The translations under genes and the position numbers were made by a program. The notes beneath the pieces were generated by a model. It saw nothing but the letters and a program-made list of their open reading frames with translations, was not told where the DNA came from and did no database searches. A stretch of DNA of 64,000 nt from Trichostrongylus colubriformis (taxonomy: Eukaryota; Nematoda; Chromadorea; Rhabditida; Trichostrongylidae), in contig OZ022260.1 in assembly GCA_963978905.1 (NCBI GenBank), forward strand, positions 5,941,725 through 6,005,724. Direction: 5' to 3'. Position 1 is the stretch's first letter. Every line of letters starts with the position of its first letter. Shown here one piece after another: positions 10,934 to 22,540 of the stretch.

Positions 10934-12998
10934 GAAGCTTTTGCCCATAACTCAGCAACCTTCCAGTAACATTCCATAGCTTTTATTGCTAGATTGCTAG
11001 TCGTCTTCCGGGTTGATGCTCAGCTGGAAGACGGAAGTGCCTTTGAGATGCCAGTTTATGTTCATGTTTACAAACATGAGACAAGAAATGAGGGAGATGG
11101 TCTCACAGCACAATTCGCTTTTCTGAGACACCTCATGCATATTACGCCTACTTGAAGCCGAAAAATGCTTGGACGCGTATTTAAAAGCAATAGTGCATTG
11201 AAATTTGTGTTCATCCAAGGTGGGGCCAGGGTCAAGCGTGGCGTCAGAGAATATTTTCAAAAAATAAAAAATACGACCCCTTCCCAAAAGGGGGCCTCTA
11301 TCTACCCCCCCCCCCCCCTCCTTTCTTCAGGCTCTGCCAGTTCTGCTGTTTGAATCCAGCCAAAGCTAGCCATTGTATCGAGGAAATAAGAGTCTGTGGT
11401 TAAAAAACGCTCGCGCTAAATTCCTTACAAAGTAAGAGAAACCTGACAAAACTAGTATTCATACAAAACAGGAACGTCTAAGAGAAACAATCTAACAATG
11501 TTCAAAACTTTTCGAAGTGTTCCACTCTAAATGACCATAACTTCCTTCAATGTCAACCGTATGAGTGCGTTCTTGTTGTCCGGGGTCTGCGAGACTGCTA
11601 CTTTCTAAATACTACTTTAACTATGCAATATCTTCGGGAAGAAAGAAGTTATTTCGAAGAAAGCCAACAGGAGGAATTTTTTTTCGTCGAAATAGCGAAA
11701 TCTTCGCACGATCTTTGCAACAAATCCATTATCCGTTCAGTACGCATCTTCTGCTCTCGGACAAGCAACGAAAAAGAGGTTGGCTTCGGCTGAATTCGTT
11801 GCAGGATGCGCCATGCATTAAGATTTTCTTGCCATTTTCAACGAATCCGAACCCCTCTCCGGGTGGCTCGCTAGCACCTGATCGAGCACATGCGTTCATA
11901 TAAAAGTATGAAAAAATCCATGTCAGCTAGTTTTTCATTATCATCCCACAGTTTCTGAGTATTCATTCACGTTGGTACCCGGGGACAAATGCCGTTTTCC
12001 ACGGTTGATGGGTGAGTTTCAAAGGCGCTCTTATGTGATTTCGGTGCCAGCGGATCATTCAAAGGGTTACTGGCATTAGCCGGTTTCGTTGTGGATCGCG
12101 CCATGCATGAGGTTTCCATGGTGAGTTAAGTTAGTTTCGGGTTCAAACCCAGTTAATCAACTCATCACATCTCTCCTTCTACACTTTGGACCCTCAGCCT
12201 GAGAAACTGCGTTGATCACTGCTTACCTTAACAATTACGGCCCACTACCCTCCCGGCGGACCAAATACGACCCTGTCGAGGATTCCTTGTGCGTTTTGCG
12301 GTTATCGAAGTAGAATGACGATGCCTCACTCACGGGTTTACTGCGGCGCTGTCACGCTTCCCACCGCAACTCTCAGATCGCGTAGTATCAGTCTACACGT
12401 TAATGATGCGGAGCGCGTGAAAACAACGACGTTCAAACAACGTTCCGACTGATGACTAGTAGTGGCTACTTTACGCAGTTTGGCAATTTTATTTGGCTCT
12501 TCTTCACTGCACGACACGCGTAGTATTTCTCGTTTCGTCTTCGACGGTTGATGAAATCATCGCAACCACGAGCTCTACAGAATTCTGTAGACGGAGGGAA
12601 TGAAAAGGTTCTGATACTGATGGAATCGTCCAATTTGATTTTTGGAATCTTGTTTTGATTAATGTTGTATCTGCTTGCGATGGGCCACATACATGGTTTC
12701 AAAAGAAAAAGCGAGAAATCAGCAAGGGAACAGCCCTCAAAGTAATATCTGACGAAGTGAGGCTGTCCGTGGATACTGGAGATCTGTGGAACGAAGAGGC
12801 GGTGATTAGCATTCGAAGAAGCAAAGCCAGAAGCAAATCAAGTTGAGCGCGGTGCTTTAACCTCTAGGAATCGGAAATTCAGAATTTCTCGATGGAGGAT
12901 TCCTTCAACTTCTTTCATGCTGAATCCTACTGCGTCTGCGCATGAGTTTATTTTGGAACGAATATCACTTCGTGTTAATCCGCTCATGGATAATCCAG
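10934..12998. other. Intergenic, weak coding traces only
   Basis: Contains a poly-C run near 11307-11320, two related segments around GCGCCATGCAT (about 11805 and 12100), and GGGTTCAAACCCAG near 12138, which resembles a tRNA B box but has no cloverleaf. One short frame at 12655-12846 is listed separately. No other feature is supported. Confidence 0.4.
12655..12846 (+). CDS. Possible exon or coding remnant
   Basis: An open frame ending in TGA whose last part reads ALKVISDEVRLSVDTGD and then a basic tail with RRSKARSKS. The composition looks protein-like, but there is no convincing splice pair and no neighbouring exon. It may be a fragment of an old gene or chance. Function is unknown. Confidence 0.2.
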   Translation: MINVVSACDGPHTWFQKKKREISKGTALKVISDEVRLSVDTGDLWNEEAVISIRRSKARSKSS

Positions 12999-13002
12999 TT
13001 AA

Positions 13003-13531
13003 AGGCAGCATTAGGGGAAGTCGGACGAAAAGTAAAAGTAGTAGTGCATATGAAAGTCGAGATGCCTAGTAACAGGAAAGTGGAGAAAAAACGGATGAAA
13101 ATGGCCAAAAATCCGAGAAATAGGAGCCCCTTCCCACCGTTGGTTCTGGGCGCGGACGACCTTCCCGTCAAGAGGCTGGTAGTCTGAACTAGTTTTCCAT
13201 TGGCATGTTGCCAAGTAAACACAAGGGAATGTTTAGAAAGACGACAGCATCTACTTTTTGGAGTGAGCTTCAGGCTAAAACTGCGGAAGCGCGCCGCAAA
13301 ACCTTCGATCCTGCCGCATCCCCTTGATCGCTCCCACCCCAGTCAATCGGGAATTACGTCATCGGGAGGCGGAACCGCTGCATGGTTGCGGCGTTTTGCG
13401 GGGTTTCTACAGCTCGGAGAGGCACATTTCACCGGGATTTCGCCACAGATAGCCTTCTTAGGCCTAGGACTATCATGTGAGTGACTTCTTGTAGGGATTT
13501 CTTCATTACCGCATTACCCCTAATGCTGTCT
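13003..13531. mobile_element. TTAA-site MITE, family 1 copy 1
   Basis: Flanked by TTAA (12999-13002, 13532-13535), with terminal inverted repeats AGGCAGCATTAGGGG and AGACAGCATTAGGGG. The same sequence, inverted, is at 51493-52045 inside a retrotransposon integrase. TTAA targets are typical of piggyBac-type elements and of the palindromic PALTTAA repeats of Caenorhabditis, but the superfamily is not proven. The open frames shared by the two copies are DNA-level similarity, not genes. Confidence 0.8.
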
Positions 13532-14030
13532 TTAAGACGAAAAATGATATCGTTTCACCTTGAAGCAGATAGCAGACCGTTTTTTTTCCACGTACGAGCT
13601 CAGGAGTTCCTACGAGAGACGGACTTTCATCTCACAGTCGCCAATATTCTTTTTGCGTCTTTTTGAAGGACGTTCTGCTGATTGTGCAAGATGATGGAGT
13701 ATGCTGTCAACGTGTATCAGTTATGATGACTACTTTAGAACTAGAACCGTCCACAGTCAATAGAAGGTATTTGTTCTGCATGATGTTTGTTACCGACTCT
13801 ACCCTCAAGTACCCAACTGCTCCCAATCAACGGGAAAGGTACCATCCTTGCAGCGGTCTTTGACTACCTGATTTCCTGACAAAGGTCTCACCTGGCCAGG
13901 TTGCCTCGATTAATCACATTTTCACACGGCCACAATTCCTAGTCAAGATGCGTCCATTACGAGAAATCTTTTGTCAAAATGTGCGTAAGGGGGATAGGGA
14001 GAGCGCTCCTACCGATGTTTCGAAATTTAA

Positions 14031-14383
14031 TGACACCGGGAGGGGTAAAGTTGGTAAATTGGGAGATTACGAAAGAAGTGAAGTGCTCAGCAATAGAATA
14101 GTGAAGATCGTCATCTGCGCCACTAGCCGGCGTGGACTGAAGTCAAGCCAGAGTCTGAACCGTCGGCCGCGATCGTTGTCCCGCCCTTCCACGGCGACTC
14201 CCGCGGCCGCATAACGGCATAACGGCATGGCGCGTCGTCGCCGTAACGGGTCGCCATAAGACACCAATCCGCGTTTTTTTTTAAAGTGATTTTTACCACA
14301 TGTGACCTCTTCTGAAGTAGAAGGCTTGTTTCAGAGAGCATGTACTCCCAGATCTCAGTTTTCCCGAAACCCTAGAGGTGCCT
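14031..14383. mobile_element. Probable TTAA-site element, family 2
   Basis: The left end TTAA-TGACACCGGGAGGGG resembles the left end of 57896-58611. The right end, read on the minus strand, is TCAA-AGGCACCTCTAGGG, a plausible decayed inverted terminus. The interior is GC-rich and includes CCGCGGCCGCATAACGGC. It has no coding capacity. Confidence 0.45.
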
Positions 14384-14959
14384 TTGAGGTGCAATAGGAC
14401 CTCGACGGACCACAAAAATAATTAAAAATGATACACATCCATGTCCAGATCTTATGCTTCTTCTATTTACTTGAAAAAAGTCGGCTTGAAAACAATGCGA
14501 GAGGGATCGGAAAATACATTCGCCTGAAGTTCTCAGTCTCAACACAATTAGTGGCAAGCCCGCGCTCTGCTGCGTGAAGCCTTTCCCTTGCGATGCTTTC
14601 CGATGTCAGGCGACTCCCACAGTATAGCTCAAATGTGATGGATGTGGTAGAATCAAACCAAGCGCATAAGTCCACTGAGAAGAATCAAATTCCCTCCCTC
14701 ACAGGGTCGGTGGATCGTTGTTGGACTGAACTGGAAAAATCATAAAACTTCGAGCAAGGAGTGGTCACGCATGTCATTGTATTACATAGGTCGTACAGGA
14801 TACTTTTCTTGTGACAATCTCCTGACAAGCTTCTGTGGATGATAGCCGCTCCCATCCTCGCGAGCTACTTTAATAAGAAAATGTCTTGTTGGTGAAGTAT
14901 ATGTTGGTGATAGATCACTGATCAGAAGCACATCGAGATCTTATTAGGGTAAAAACAAC
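14384..14959. other. Intergenic, no feature seen
   Basis: No repeat match and no coding signal beyond short chance frames. Confidence 0.4.
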
Positions 14960-14961
14960 TA

Positions 14962-16502
14962 CAATACCGCTCGCGTCGGGTGAGTAATTTTCGCCTTGCG
15001 ACGGTTTGTCCGCGAACAAACCGTCGCAACGTCATAACATCGTTCAAAGTGGATAAAATGGAAAGTTCTTAGGAGCATTGGATTCGCCTCAATGCGACGA
15101 GTTCAGCAGTGTATAAAATGTCGAATTTTGATCAGCAACAGTCCTGAAAATCGCGCGAAAACGCGTTTTCCTCGTTTTTCCGCTATAAATCAATAGTTTA
15201 TTGGTTTTTTATTGGCCTTGTATACATTTTCGTAATCAGCTCGTCGAGCTCTACAAGAGGATGCTACAAGTTTTCGGTTTTCTCGGACTCGATTTTTTCA
15301 CATTCTGAGAAGTTGGAGGGAAATTTTCTTTGAAACCTTATAAGTTGAAGCTAAAATCCTTTCACAGTCTAAATCTGAACTCACAGATGTGTAGAGATTT
15401 TGAAGTTCCGAGCCTTTCAGATCAGCCCCTACTCCTTTGTGTGGCCCTAAACAGCGTCTCCGTGTATACTCTGCTAAACAAAAACCATCCCTTAACTCAT
15501 CTGCAGACGGAGATCCCCTAATGAAATGTATGCCGTTCGATTCCTCTGGGAAAATGCTATCGAACGACATACAAAAACCTTTGTACTGATAGATGTCTTA
15601 TTTTCCTATTTCCAGCCTTTTTCTTTTGTGGATCGACGTCTCAATCTCCTTTTGGCCGGTGCGATTCACGTGCATGCTCTGGGAGAGCGATCACGATCGA
15701 TGGCGCCATCGCACTATTCACGTGCACGGCCGTGGGAAAGCGCTAGGAGCTCGCGATGGCGCCATCGATCGTGATCGCTCTCCCAGGGCATGCACGTGAA
15801 TCGCACCGGCCAAGAGGAGATTGAGACGTCGATCCACAAAAGGAAACGGCTGGAAATAGGAAAATAAGACATTTATCACCACAAAGGGTTTTGTATGTCG
15901 TTCGATAGCATTTTCTGAGAGGAATCGAACGGCATACATTTCATTATGGGATCTGCGTCTGCAGATGAGTTAAGGAATGGTTTTTGTTTAGCAGAGTATA
16001 CACGGAGACGCTGTTTAGGGCCACACGAAGGAGTAGGGGCTGATCTGAAAGGCTCGGAACTTCAAAATCTCTTTACTTCTGTGAGTTCAGATTGAGATTG
16101 TGAAAGGTTTTCAGCTTCAACTTATCAGGTTTCAAAGAAAATTTCCCTCCAACTTCTCAGAATGTGAAAAAATCGAATCCGAGAAAACCGAAAACTTGTA
16201 GCATCCTCTTGTAGAGCTCGACGAGCTAATTACGAAAATGTATACAAGTCCGATAAAAAACCAATAAGCTATTGATTTATAGCGGAAAAACGCGAAAACG
16301 CGTTTTCGCGCGATTTTCAGGACCGTTGCTGATCAAAATTCGACATTTTATACACTGCTGAGCTCGTCGCGTTGAGACGAATCCAATGCTCCTAAGAACT
16401 TTCCATTTTATCCACGCTGAACGATGTTATGACGTTGCGACGGTTTGTTCGCGGACAAACCGTCGCAAGGCGAAAATTACTCACCCGACGCGAGCGGTAT
16501 TG
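14962..16502. mobile_element. 1.54-kb near-perfect palindromic element (TA site)
   Basis: Both arms, each about 750 bp, are roughly 95% identical in reverse complement. They start CAATACCGCTCGCGTCGGGT at 14962 and end with its reverse complement at 16502, flanked by TA (14960-14961, 16503-16504). Each end also holds a hairpin, TTGCGACGGTTTGT-CCGCGA-ACAAACCGTCGCAA. The non-pairing centre, about 40 bp near 15715-15755, sits between two GATGGCGCCATC boxes. No transposase frame is present. High arm identity implies a young element or gene conversion between arms. The TA target suggests Tc1/mariner mobilisation. Confidence 0.9.
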
Positions 16503-16504
16503 TA

Positions 16505-16538
16505 CATATTTATTTATTTATTTATTTATTTATTTATT
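16505..16538 (+). repeat. TTTA microsatellite
   Basis: About eight TTTA units immediately after the palindromic element. Confidence 0.85.
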
Positions 16539-16939
16539 ACGCCACCTTTGTGACATGCCATCTTAACTATACAAAACACCAAGAACGGAACAATTCAACT
16601 CAAGAATGGGAGCTAATAAACGTGAAGAAAGCTAAATAGGCCCGCACTATACCTATTAATTAATTTTAGACAGCATAGCCATAAAACATTTTCATATCGA
16701 CAGCATACCTGCATAACGAGGCATGTTAACAGATTTGATTAGGAACGACAATACAGAACAAAGTCCTACATTGTCCACGCAAATGCCATAGGAAATAGCA
16801 TCATGTGTTAGGAGGCGGTCGAGGAGGTTGATTTGAATTATAAGTGGTCTACATAGGTCAAGTAGCTCAAACAAACTGTTTCAGAATATTTACAGCTGCA
16901 CAATATGTTGTGAGCGAAAAAGCGGTGAGTGCAGTGACT

Positions 16940-17290
16940 CCTGCACCTTGTAGGCTTCTAGCCCGCCTGCAGCCGTCCACGCTCTCGGGTATAGCGGACG
17001 TGGGCATACCAGCGCTCAACCAAGCCGACCGCGGTCCGCCCGATCGCACCGCGTCCTAACGGCCTGCAGAGCGTGAGAGTCAAGCTCTCACCCTCAACAG
17101 TCCAGCCTGGCATCCTAGCAGCATTCGCCCGGTGCCCTCTCCTCCCGGGGGGAAAGTGTATAAGCACCGACTGGCAGAGGCGGCTCACTGTATGGAGCCA
17201 CGACTGGGGGCGGAGCCGGGCGGGCGGTGCGCCCACAGGGACAGTCGCGTTCCGCGACAAGCGGCTAAGATGTCTTGAGCAGTGACCTTG
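16940..17290. other. GC-rich island without an identified gene
   Basis: About 350 bases are markedly richer in G and C than the surroundings, with CCTCCCGGGGGG and GGGGGCGGAGCCGGGCGGGCGG. Frames are open on both strands, as expected at this composition. I found no splice-bounded exon, rRNA or tRNA. It may be part of the neighbouring LINE, a foreign fragment or a decayed repeat. Confidence 0.4.
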
Positions 17291-17730
17291 ATGTAGCCAT
17301 TTACTACCAAAAGCTTACGAAGAAAAGTTTTATCTCTCTAAAAGGTCTCCTAATCCACCGAGGCCTTTCGCATAGCATTTGTGAACAAAGGAGTAGACAA
17401 AGGTGCATTCGGCATAAAATATGATCAACATTGAATTATAGTTAGCTTTTGATAAGTAGTCTCGCCAGATGTTTATCCATTAACCATCATTTTTGAGAAC
17501 GATATACCACTGAAACTGATATTAGCTGGAGTGGTCCATCCATCCATCGCTGAATCAGTTGATTAATGAATATCTTGTATATTCAAAACTTCGCAGATGT
17601 CAATTTTTCGAAGCTGTGACCGAAATTGGGCTGAATTTCTGCACATAAGTAAGTTATGTGGCAGTAAACGCAGCCATCGGGCAGTTCGGAAAAAGAAGGA
17701 GTTGAAAATTAGATTGATCTTAAATTTCTG

Positions 17731-19152
17731 CTACCTCTTGTACTGAATGATGTACCCGTTCTCAATTCTTCTATAGGGCCGAAATATCCAGTATTTACTA
17801 GCTCGCAATCTAACTTCCCCTTTGATGATTCGAAAAGAGAAAACGAGGTCGTTAAATATCCTTCTGTATCTCAAACTTTTCATGTTCAATATGATGAGAC
17901 GGTCTTTATACGGTGGGAGCTCGCGAGGGTAGTTTGGATTGGGAAAGGATCTATAAAAGACCATCCTCGTAAAAATTTTTTGAATTTTTTCCAAACACAT
18001 CGTATGTTTTAGCACGTAAGGGCTCCACACCATGGAGCCATACTCTAAAATAGGGAGAATATAAGTCTTGTAAAGCCTTACTAAGAGTGTAGAATCGTTA
18101 CTCTGAACATTCCTAAAGATAAGGAAAAGATTGCATAGTGCTTTTTTTGTGAGTGATGAGATATGGTCGCTAAACGACAATGTTTTGTCAATGAGAATCC
18201 CAAGATCTTTTACCGAATTTTCAATTTTTATTGCGATACCTCTAATTTGATAAGGTATCACATGGCATGGCCCTAGGTGTAAGTGTACTGTTTTCAACAG
18301 ATTAACAGGGAGATCCCACTCATCGGACCAATCCATCATCTTTTCGATAGCAGAACTCAGGATTCTATGTGCCATAGACTGTTGTAAATTGTCGTAAGCG
18401 CAATAGAGTCTGATGTCGTCCGCAAACATTTTGACTTCAATACTGGGATGAACCTTGAGAATTGTTGGTAGATCAGCTGTATAGATTAGGAACAGTAACG
18501 GCGAAAGTGCTCCACCCTGCAGTACACCACTTGTACAAGAGTGTCGATCTGAGTAACTCTTTCCTATCCTGACCGTCATATGTCTTTCTTTCAGGTATGA
18601 TTCTAACCAAACTAAAAGCCGTCCATTGATACCGAGCATTTTCAACTTGTACATAAGCTTATGATGGCATACCTTGTCGAAGGCTTTAGTAAGATCAAAG
18701 TATATAACGTCTACCGATTTTCCGCTATTAAGAGCAGTCAGCCAATCATGTAAAGAGTCACATAGAAGTGTGGTGGTGGATACACCAGGCATAAAACCGT
18801 GTTGCTGGTATGGCACGAGTCTTCTTCTTATAAGCCATGCAGTCAACTTCTCACAGATAATTTTCTCAAGGATCTTTCCAGCCACGGGACAGATGCTAAT
18901 GGGTCTGAACTGAGAAACTATGGTCGCTCCAGGAGTTTTCGGAATAGGCGTAACGAGTGCCTCTTTCCAAATGTTAGGTAGTTCACCAAAATAAAGCGAA
19001 GCATTGAGTATGAAAGTAATGGGGTACTGAAGACTGTGGCAGCATTTACGGTATATAATTTGGGGAATGCCATCATAAGTGACAGATGATGTTATCTTCA
19101 GTTTTTTCATAGTAACGAGTAAGTATATAGTAACGTAGTAGTATAGTTTCAT
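17731..19152 (-). CDS. CR1/jockey-type LINE reverse transcriptase, 5'-truncated but open
   Basis: This minus-strand frame of 473 codons is unbroken. It runs through the ordered RT motifs: YDGIP near the start, TPIPK, FRPIS, QHGFMPG, YFDLTKAFDKV, SGVLQGGALSPLLF, the catalytic FADD box, and then thumb and C-terminal segments. In this family the RT copies the element's RNA at a nicked chromosomal site. The upstream apurinic endonuclease and ORF1 are missing, and the first 15 residues, rich in Y and T, come from flanking repeats of TACTATA type, so the true 5' break is near 19110. The open frame suggests a fairly recent insertion. The CR1 clade is inferred from the motif set. Confidence 0.8.
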   Translation of the reverse strand: MKLYYYVTIYLLVTMKKLKITSSVTYDGIPQIIYRKCCHSLQYPITFILNASLYFGELPNIWKEALVTPIPKTPGATIVSQFRPISICPVAGKILEKIICEKLTAWLIRRRLVPYQQHGFMPGVSTTTLLCDSLHDWLTALNSGKSVDVIYFDLTKAFDKVCHHKLMYKLKMLGINGRLLVWLESYLKERHMTVRIGKSYSDRHSCTSGVLQGGALSPLLFLIYTADLPTILKVHPSIEVKMFADDIRLYCAYDNLQQSMAHRILSSAIEKMMDWSDEWDLPVNLLKTVHLHLGPCHVIPYQIRGIAIKIENSVKDLGILIDKTLSFSDHISSLTKKALCNLFLIFRNVQSNDSTLLVRLYKTYILPILEYGSMVWSPYVLKHTMCLEKIQKIFTRMVFYRSFPNPNYPRELPPYKDRLIILNMKSLRYRRIFNDLVFSFRIIKGEVRLRASKYWIFRPYRRIENGYIIQYKR

Positions 19153-20836
19153 AGTATATAGTAACGAGTTTTAGCTCCCCTTTCCCGCTATTGGTGAAGG
19201 GGGAAGAGAAGCCAACGATGACCGGTGATGGATGATAGCTGTCTGCTACTGCCGGATTTCTGAGCAAAAACTGCAAAAAAACTTCCCTTTGTCTTTCTGA
19301 CTGATATGTGAGGGAAGATGTTTACCGAAATTATCAAAAGTGTCGATTGATTACTTTTTTAGTGCTACCTAAGTATCACAAACATGTGCGATTCATATTT
19401 GAAATCTTCCTTGAGGGAATGGTTGATCGACTCCAGAACTGAGGGAAACATCTGGAACCTCTCCAGGATTCTCGACATCATGAATGGAGATAGTGTAGTC
19501 AGTACAAGTAGAGGTCCCAAAGATCTTGACACGACTTATAGTATCAAATTGGGGACCTGTACCCTCCCCGATAAATGAGAGCTTCTTTTCTCTAGGGATC
19601 GGCGGATGATGTTCATCCTTGAAAGAAAAAAGAAACACATGCTCGCAAATTGCAAAACCTTCAGAGCCCTCTCCCGAAGCTCGTAAATCTCTGTGTGATC
19701 TGGGATCGAAGTGATATTCATGGCATATTCTATGAACGACTTATCCACCGTTGAATGTCCTGCCCCTGAGCCTTCCTTGTTAAAATTGCATTTCAGCGTG
19801 ATACATCGTGTATGCTCCTGTTTTATATCTCAGCGAGGGTACGTGGAGAGAGAGCATCTGATAAAGATAAGATAGGGGATCTATCAGCCGACGGGGTACT
19901 TTTCGTTCAATTTGCTCGTGCACTCTTCTGTAACGGTCGTGTCCAGTAAGTTCTCCCTTGTGAAAATGAGTGAAGTAGGGCTTCGGATGTAGCAACTACT
20001 ATAAATCAGCAAGGTGCCCAAGGGGCTGGAGCGGAGAAGATGAATCACTACCCTACTCGTTTTCAAATGGTGTAAAGAAGTGATTCTATACAGTGTTTCT
20101 AAAGCTGAGCTGGTGCGGAATTGGACTCAACCTTTGGAGGAGTTCAGAGCAAAAGATTCAACTCGCTTGGCTCAGTGCCTCATTCAAAGTGTTCTAGTCT
20201 ATACTCGCCAACTCACATTGCTGGGGCTGAATACTACGGATGACGGTCGGGACACACGGTTAGCGAGCTCACTAGTTCACGTAGTGGCCACGAAACAGGT
20301 AAAAAACAAAACCCAAGTTCAGCAAAATAGCAGAGTACCGAGCGCAAAGCGATAGCCGTACCAATCGTTTGAATTGGGTCAATCACAGCTTGATAACTTG
20401 CCAAAGCAGCCTTGAGACCACTCGACAATTCGCAAAGCGTCGCCGCGCGGGTTAGTCGACCTCAGAGCGAGGTCAGAATTCATGTGCTCCAACACACACC
20501 CGGTAACCACGAAGTAAGCTTGATTGTTTCATCTCAATACTGCCTACGATATGAGTTCGCCGCACCAATGCTGTGAACAGTGATCTTATCTGATTCGTGT
20601 ACGTGGAATAAGATCATCCGACTGATGGAATAAGGGAGGCTCCGTAAGGATGCGTTCATACCAAATCGAATGAGAGTTCCGGCGCATCGGCGCATCCGCG
20701 ATTTGAGAGAATTGGCGTGCCACGTCACCCTTTTGAACGCGGCACGTGCCAACGTGCTGTTGATTTCTTTTTCTTCTCTTTTCATTTATTGATCTTTTTC
20801 TGTTATGGCAAATATCCAAAATCGCGGATGCGCCAA

Positions 20837-22175
20837 GGGGAATGGTAAACGGACAAATGTGCGGTGGTACTCACTACCGCAACGCGTGAGGTTGCGTCGC
20901 GGTTCGTCGTCAGTGGGCACAGGTTTTCTCCCGTCTCGTCGCTCCGTCTGCGCACTCCGCGTAAGAGAGTGCACGTGGCGAGATACTCGCAGCGTGTACT
21001 ACGCATGATTGGTACGGAAGCCTACGTTGATCTCATCGGATAGTCCGACGAGACGGAGGATACTGTGGAGCAGCGGCGAAGTAGAGGAGGATGATCAGTT
21101 GTCATTGCGATTGGGGTTTCAAATCGCCAATTTAGTAATTGCGGAAGCCTTCGGTTCCCGTTGTTGTAGGGTCGGCGCACTATAGCGGCGAATGCAGAGT
21201 TGCTTCTGTCCCACTGTTCTCAACAACGATGTTTGGCGACACCCCATATTAGCCCCCACGTCGGGGCTTCCTTCCCTTGCAGGCTTAGGTTAAAATGGAC
21301 ACTTGAGTATACATTCTGCGATGACAAGTGTAGCTTTCTTCTCACCGATGTCATAAACTCAACAACGATATTTCCCGTTGTTGTAGGGTCGGCGCACTAT
21401 AGCGGCGAATGCAGAGTTACTTCTGTCCCACTGTTCTCAACAACGATGTCTGGCGACACCCCATATTAGCCCCCACGTAGGGGCTTCGTTCCCTTGCAGG
21501 CTTAGGTTAAAATATACACTTGAGTATACATTCGGTGATGACAAGTGTCGCTTTCTTCTCACCGATGCCATAAACTCAACAACGATATTTGGCGACGGCC
21601 CATATTAGCCCCCACGTCGAGGCTTCCTTCCTTTGCAGGCTTAGGTTAAAATATACACTTGAGTATACATTCTGTGATGACAGGTGCCGCTTTCTTCTTA
21701 CCGATGTCATAAACTCAACAACGATATTTGGCGACGGCCCATATTAGCCGCATTTCTACCTAAGCCTGCAAGGGAACGAAGCCCACGTAGGGGCTTCGTT
21801 CCCTTGCAGGCTTAGGTAGAAATATACACTTGAGTATACATTCGGTGATGACAAGTGTCGATTTCGTCTCACCGATGCCATAACGATATTTGGCGACGGC
21901 CCACATTAGCCCCCACGTCGGGGCTTCCTTCCCTGCGCGCGAAGCGCGCGCTACTCTTGGCTCGTCGCTATAGCGGCGAGTTAGAAGTCACTCTTTTACA
22001 CACACCTTAGTAAACGAAGATCTCATGTGCTGCTCACGAAGAGCCTTGCCCGATGAGATAAGAAGACCTAGAGCTCATAAGCATGCCAGCGCGCGCCATG
22101 ACGGAGGCCGCGACGCGTGAACTTGTGCATCGCGGCAGCGAGTACCGCCTCACATTTGTCCGTTTACCGACACTC
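20837..22175. mobile_element. Mutator-like (MULE) non-autonomous element, copy 2
   Basis: A perfect 9-bp duplication ATGCGCCAA borders it (20828-20836, 22176-22184). The ends are GGGGAATGGTAAACGG and, inverted, GAGTGTCGGTAAACGG, the same two distinct termini as in 8951-9918 but in opposite orientation. Between them about five tandem units of roughly 138 bp (from 21230 to 21930) carry ACGATATTTGGCGACGG and GGGGCTTCCTTCCC. It has no transposase. It sits inside the Harbinger-type element. Confidence 0.88.
21752..21823. repeat. Perfect 33-bp hairpin inside MULE copy 2
   Basis: ATTTCTACCTAAGCCTGCAA and the next 13 bases pair exactly with 21791-21823 around a six-base loop ACGTAG. It arose by an inversion between two of the tandem units. 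Confidence 0.8.
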
Positions 22176-22184
22176 ATGCGCCAA

Positions 22185-22540
22185 TACTCTCATTTTTCAA
22201 TCGATATGTATCCTATCCATCACGCAAATGCGCCAATTCTCTCAAATCGCATATGCGCGGATGCGCCGATACGCCAATGCACCGATGCGCCAATACTCTC
22301 ATTTTTCAATCGATATGTATCTTATCAATCACGCTAATACGCCAATTCTCTCAAATCGCGGATGCGCCGATGCGCCGATGCGCCAATACTCTCATTTTCT
22401 GATCGATATGTATCTTATGCATGAGCGAATGCGCCGATACGCCAATGCGCCGATGCGCCAATACTCTCATTTTCTGATCGATACGTATCTCATGCATGAC
22501 GCGAATGCGCCAAAACTCTCATTCAGTTTGGTATGAACGC
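22185..22540 (+). repeat. Minisatellite of GCGCCAAT/ATCGATATGTATC units
   Basis: Three to four irregular units of about 100-130 bp contain ACTCTCATTTT, ATCGATATGTATC and clustered ATGCGCC boxes. It forms the right arm of the Harbinger-type foldback. Confidence 0.75.

Noticed and set aside
12130..12150. Second tRNA gene from GGGTTCAAACCCAG
   Set aside because: No matching acceptor, D or anticodon stems could be drawn around it.
13003..13531. Membrane protein suggested by a hydrophobic shared frame (FLGFLAIF, TFICTTTFTF)
   Set aside because: The frame is shared with 51493-52045 only because both are copies of one MITE.
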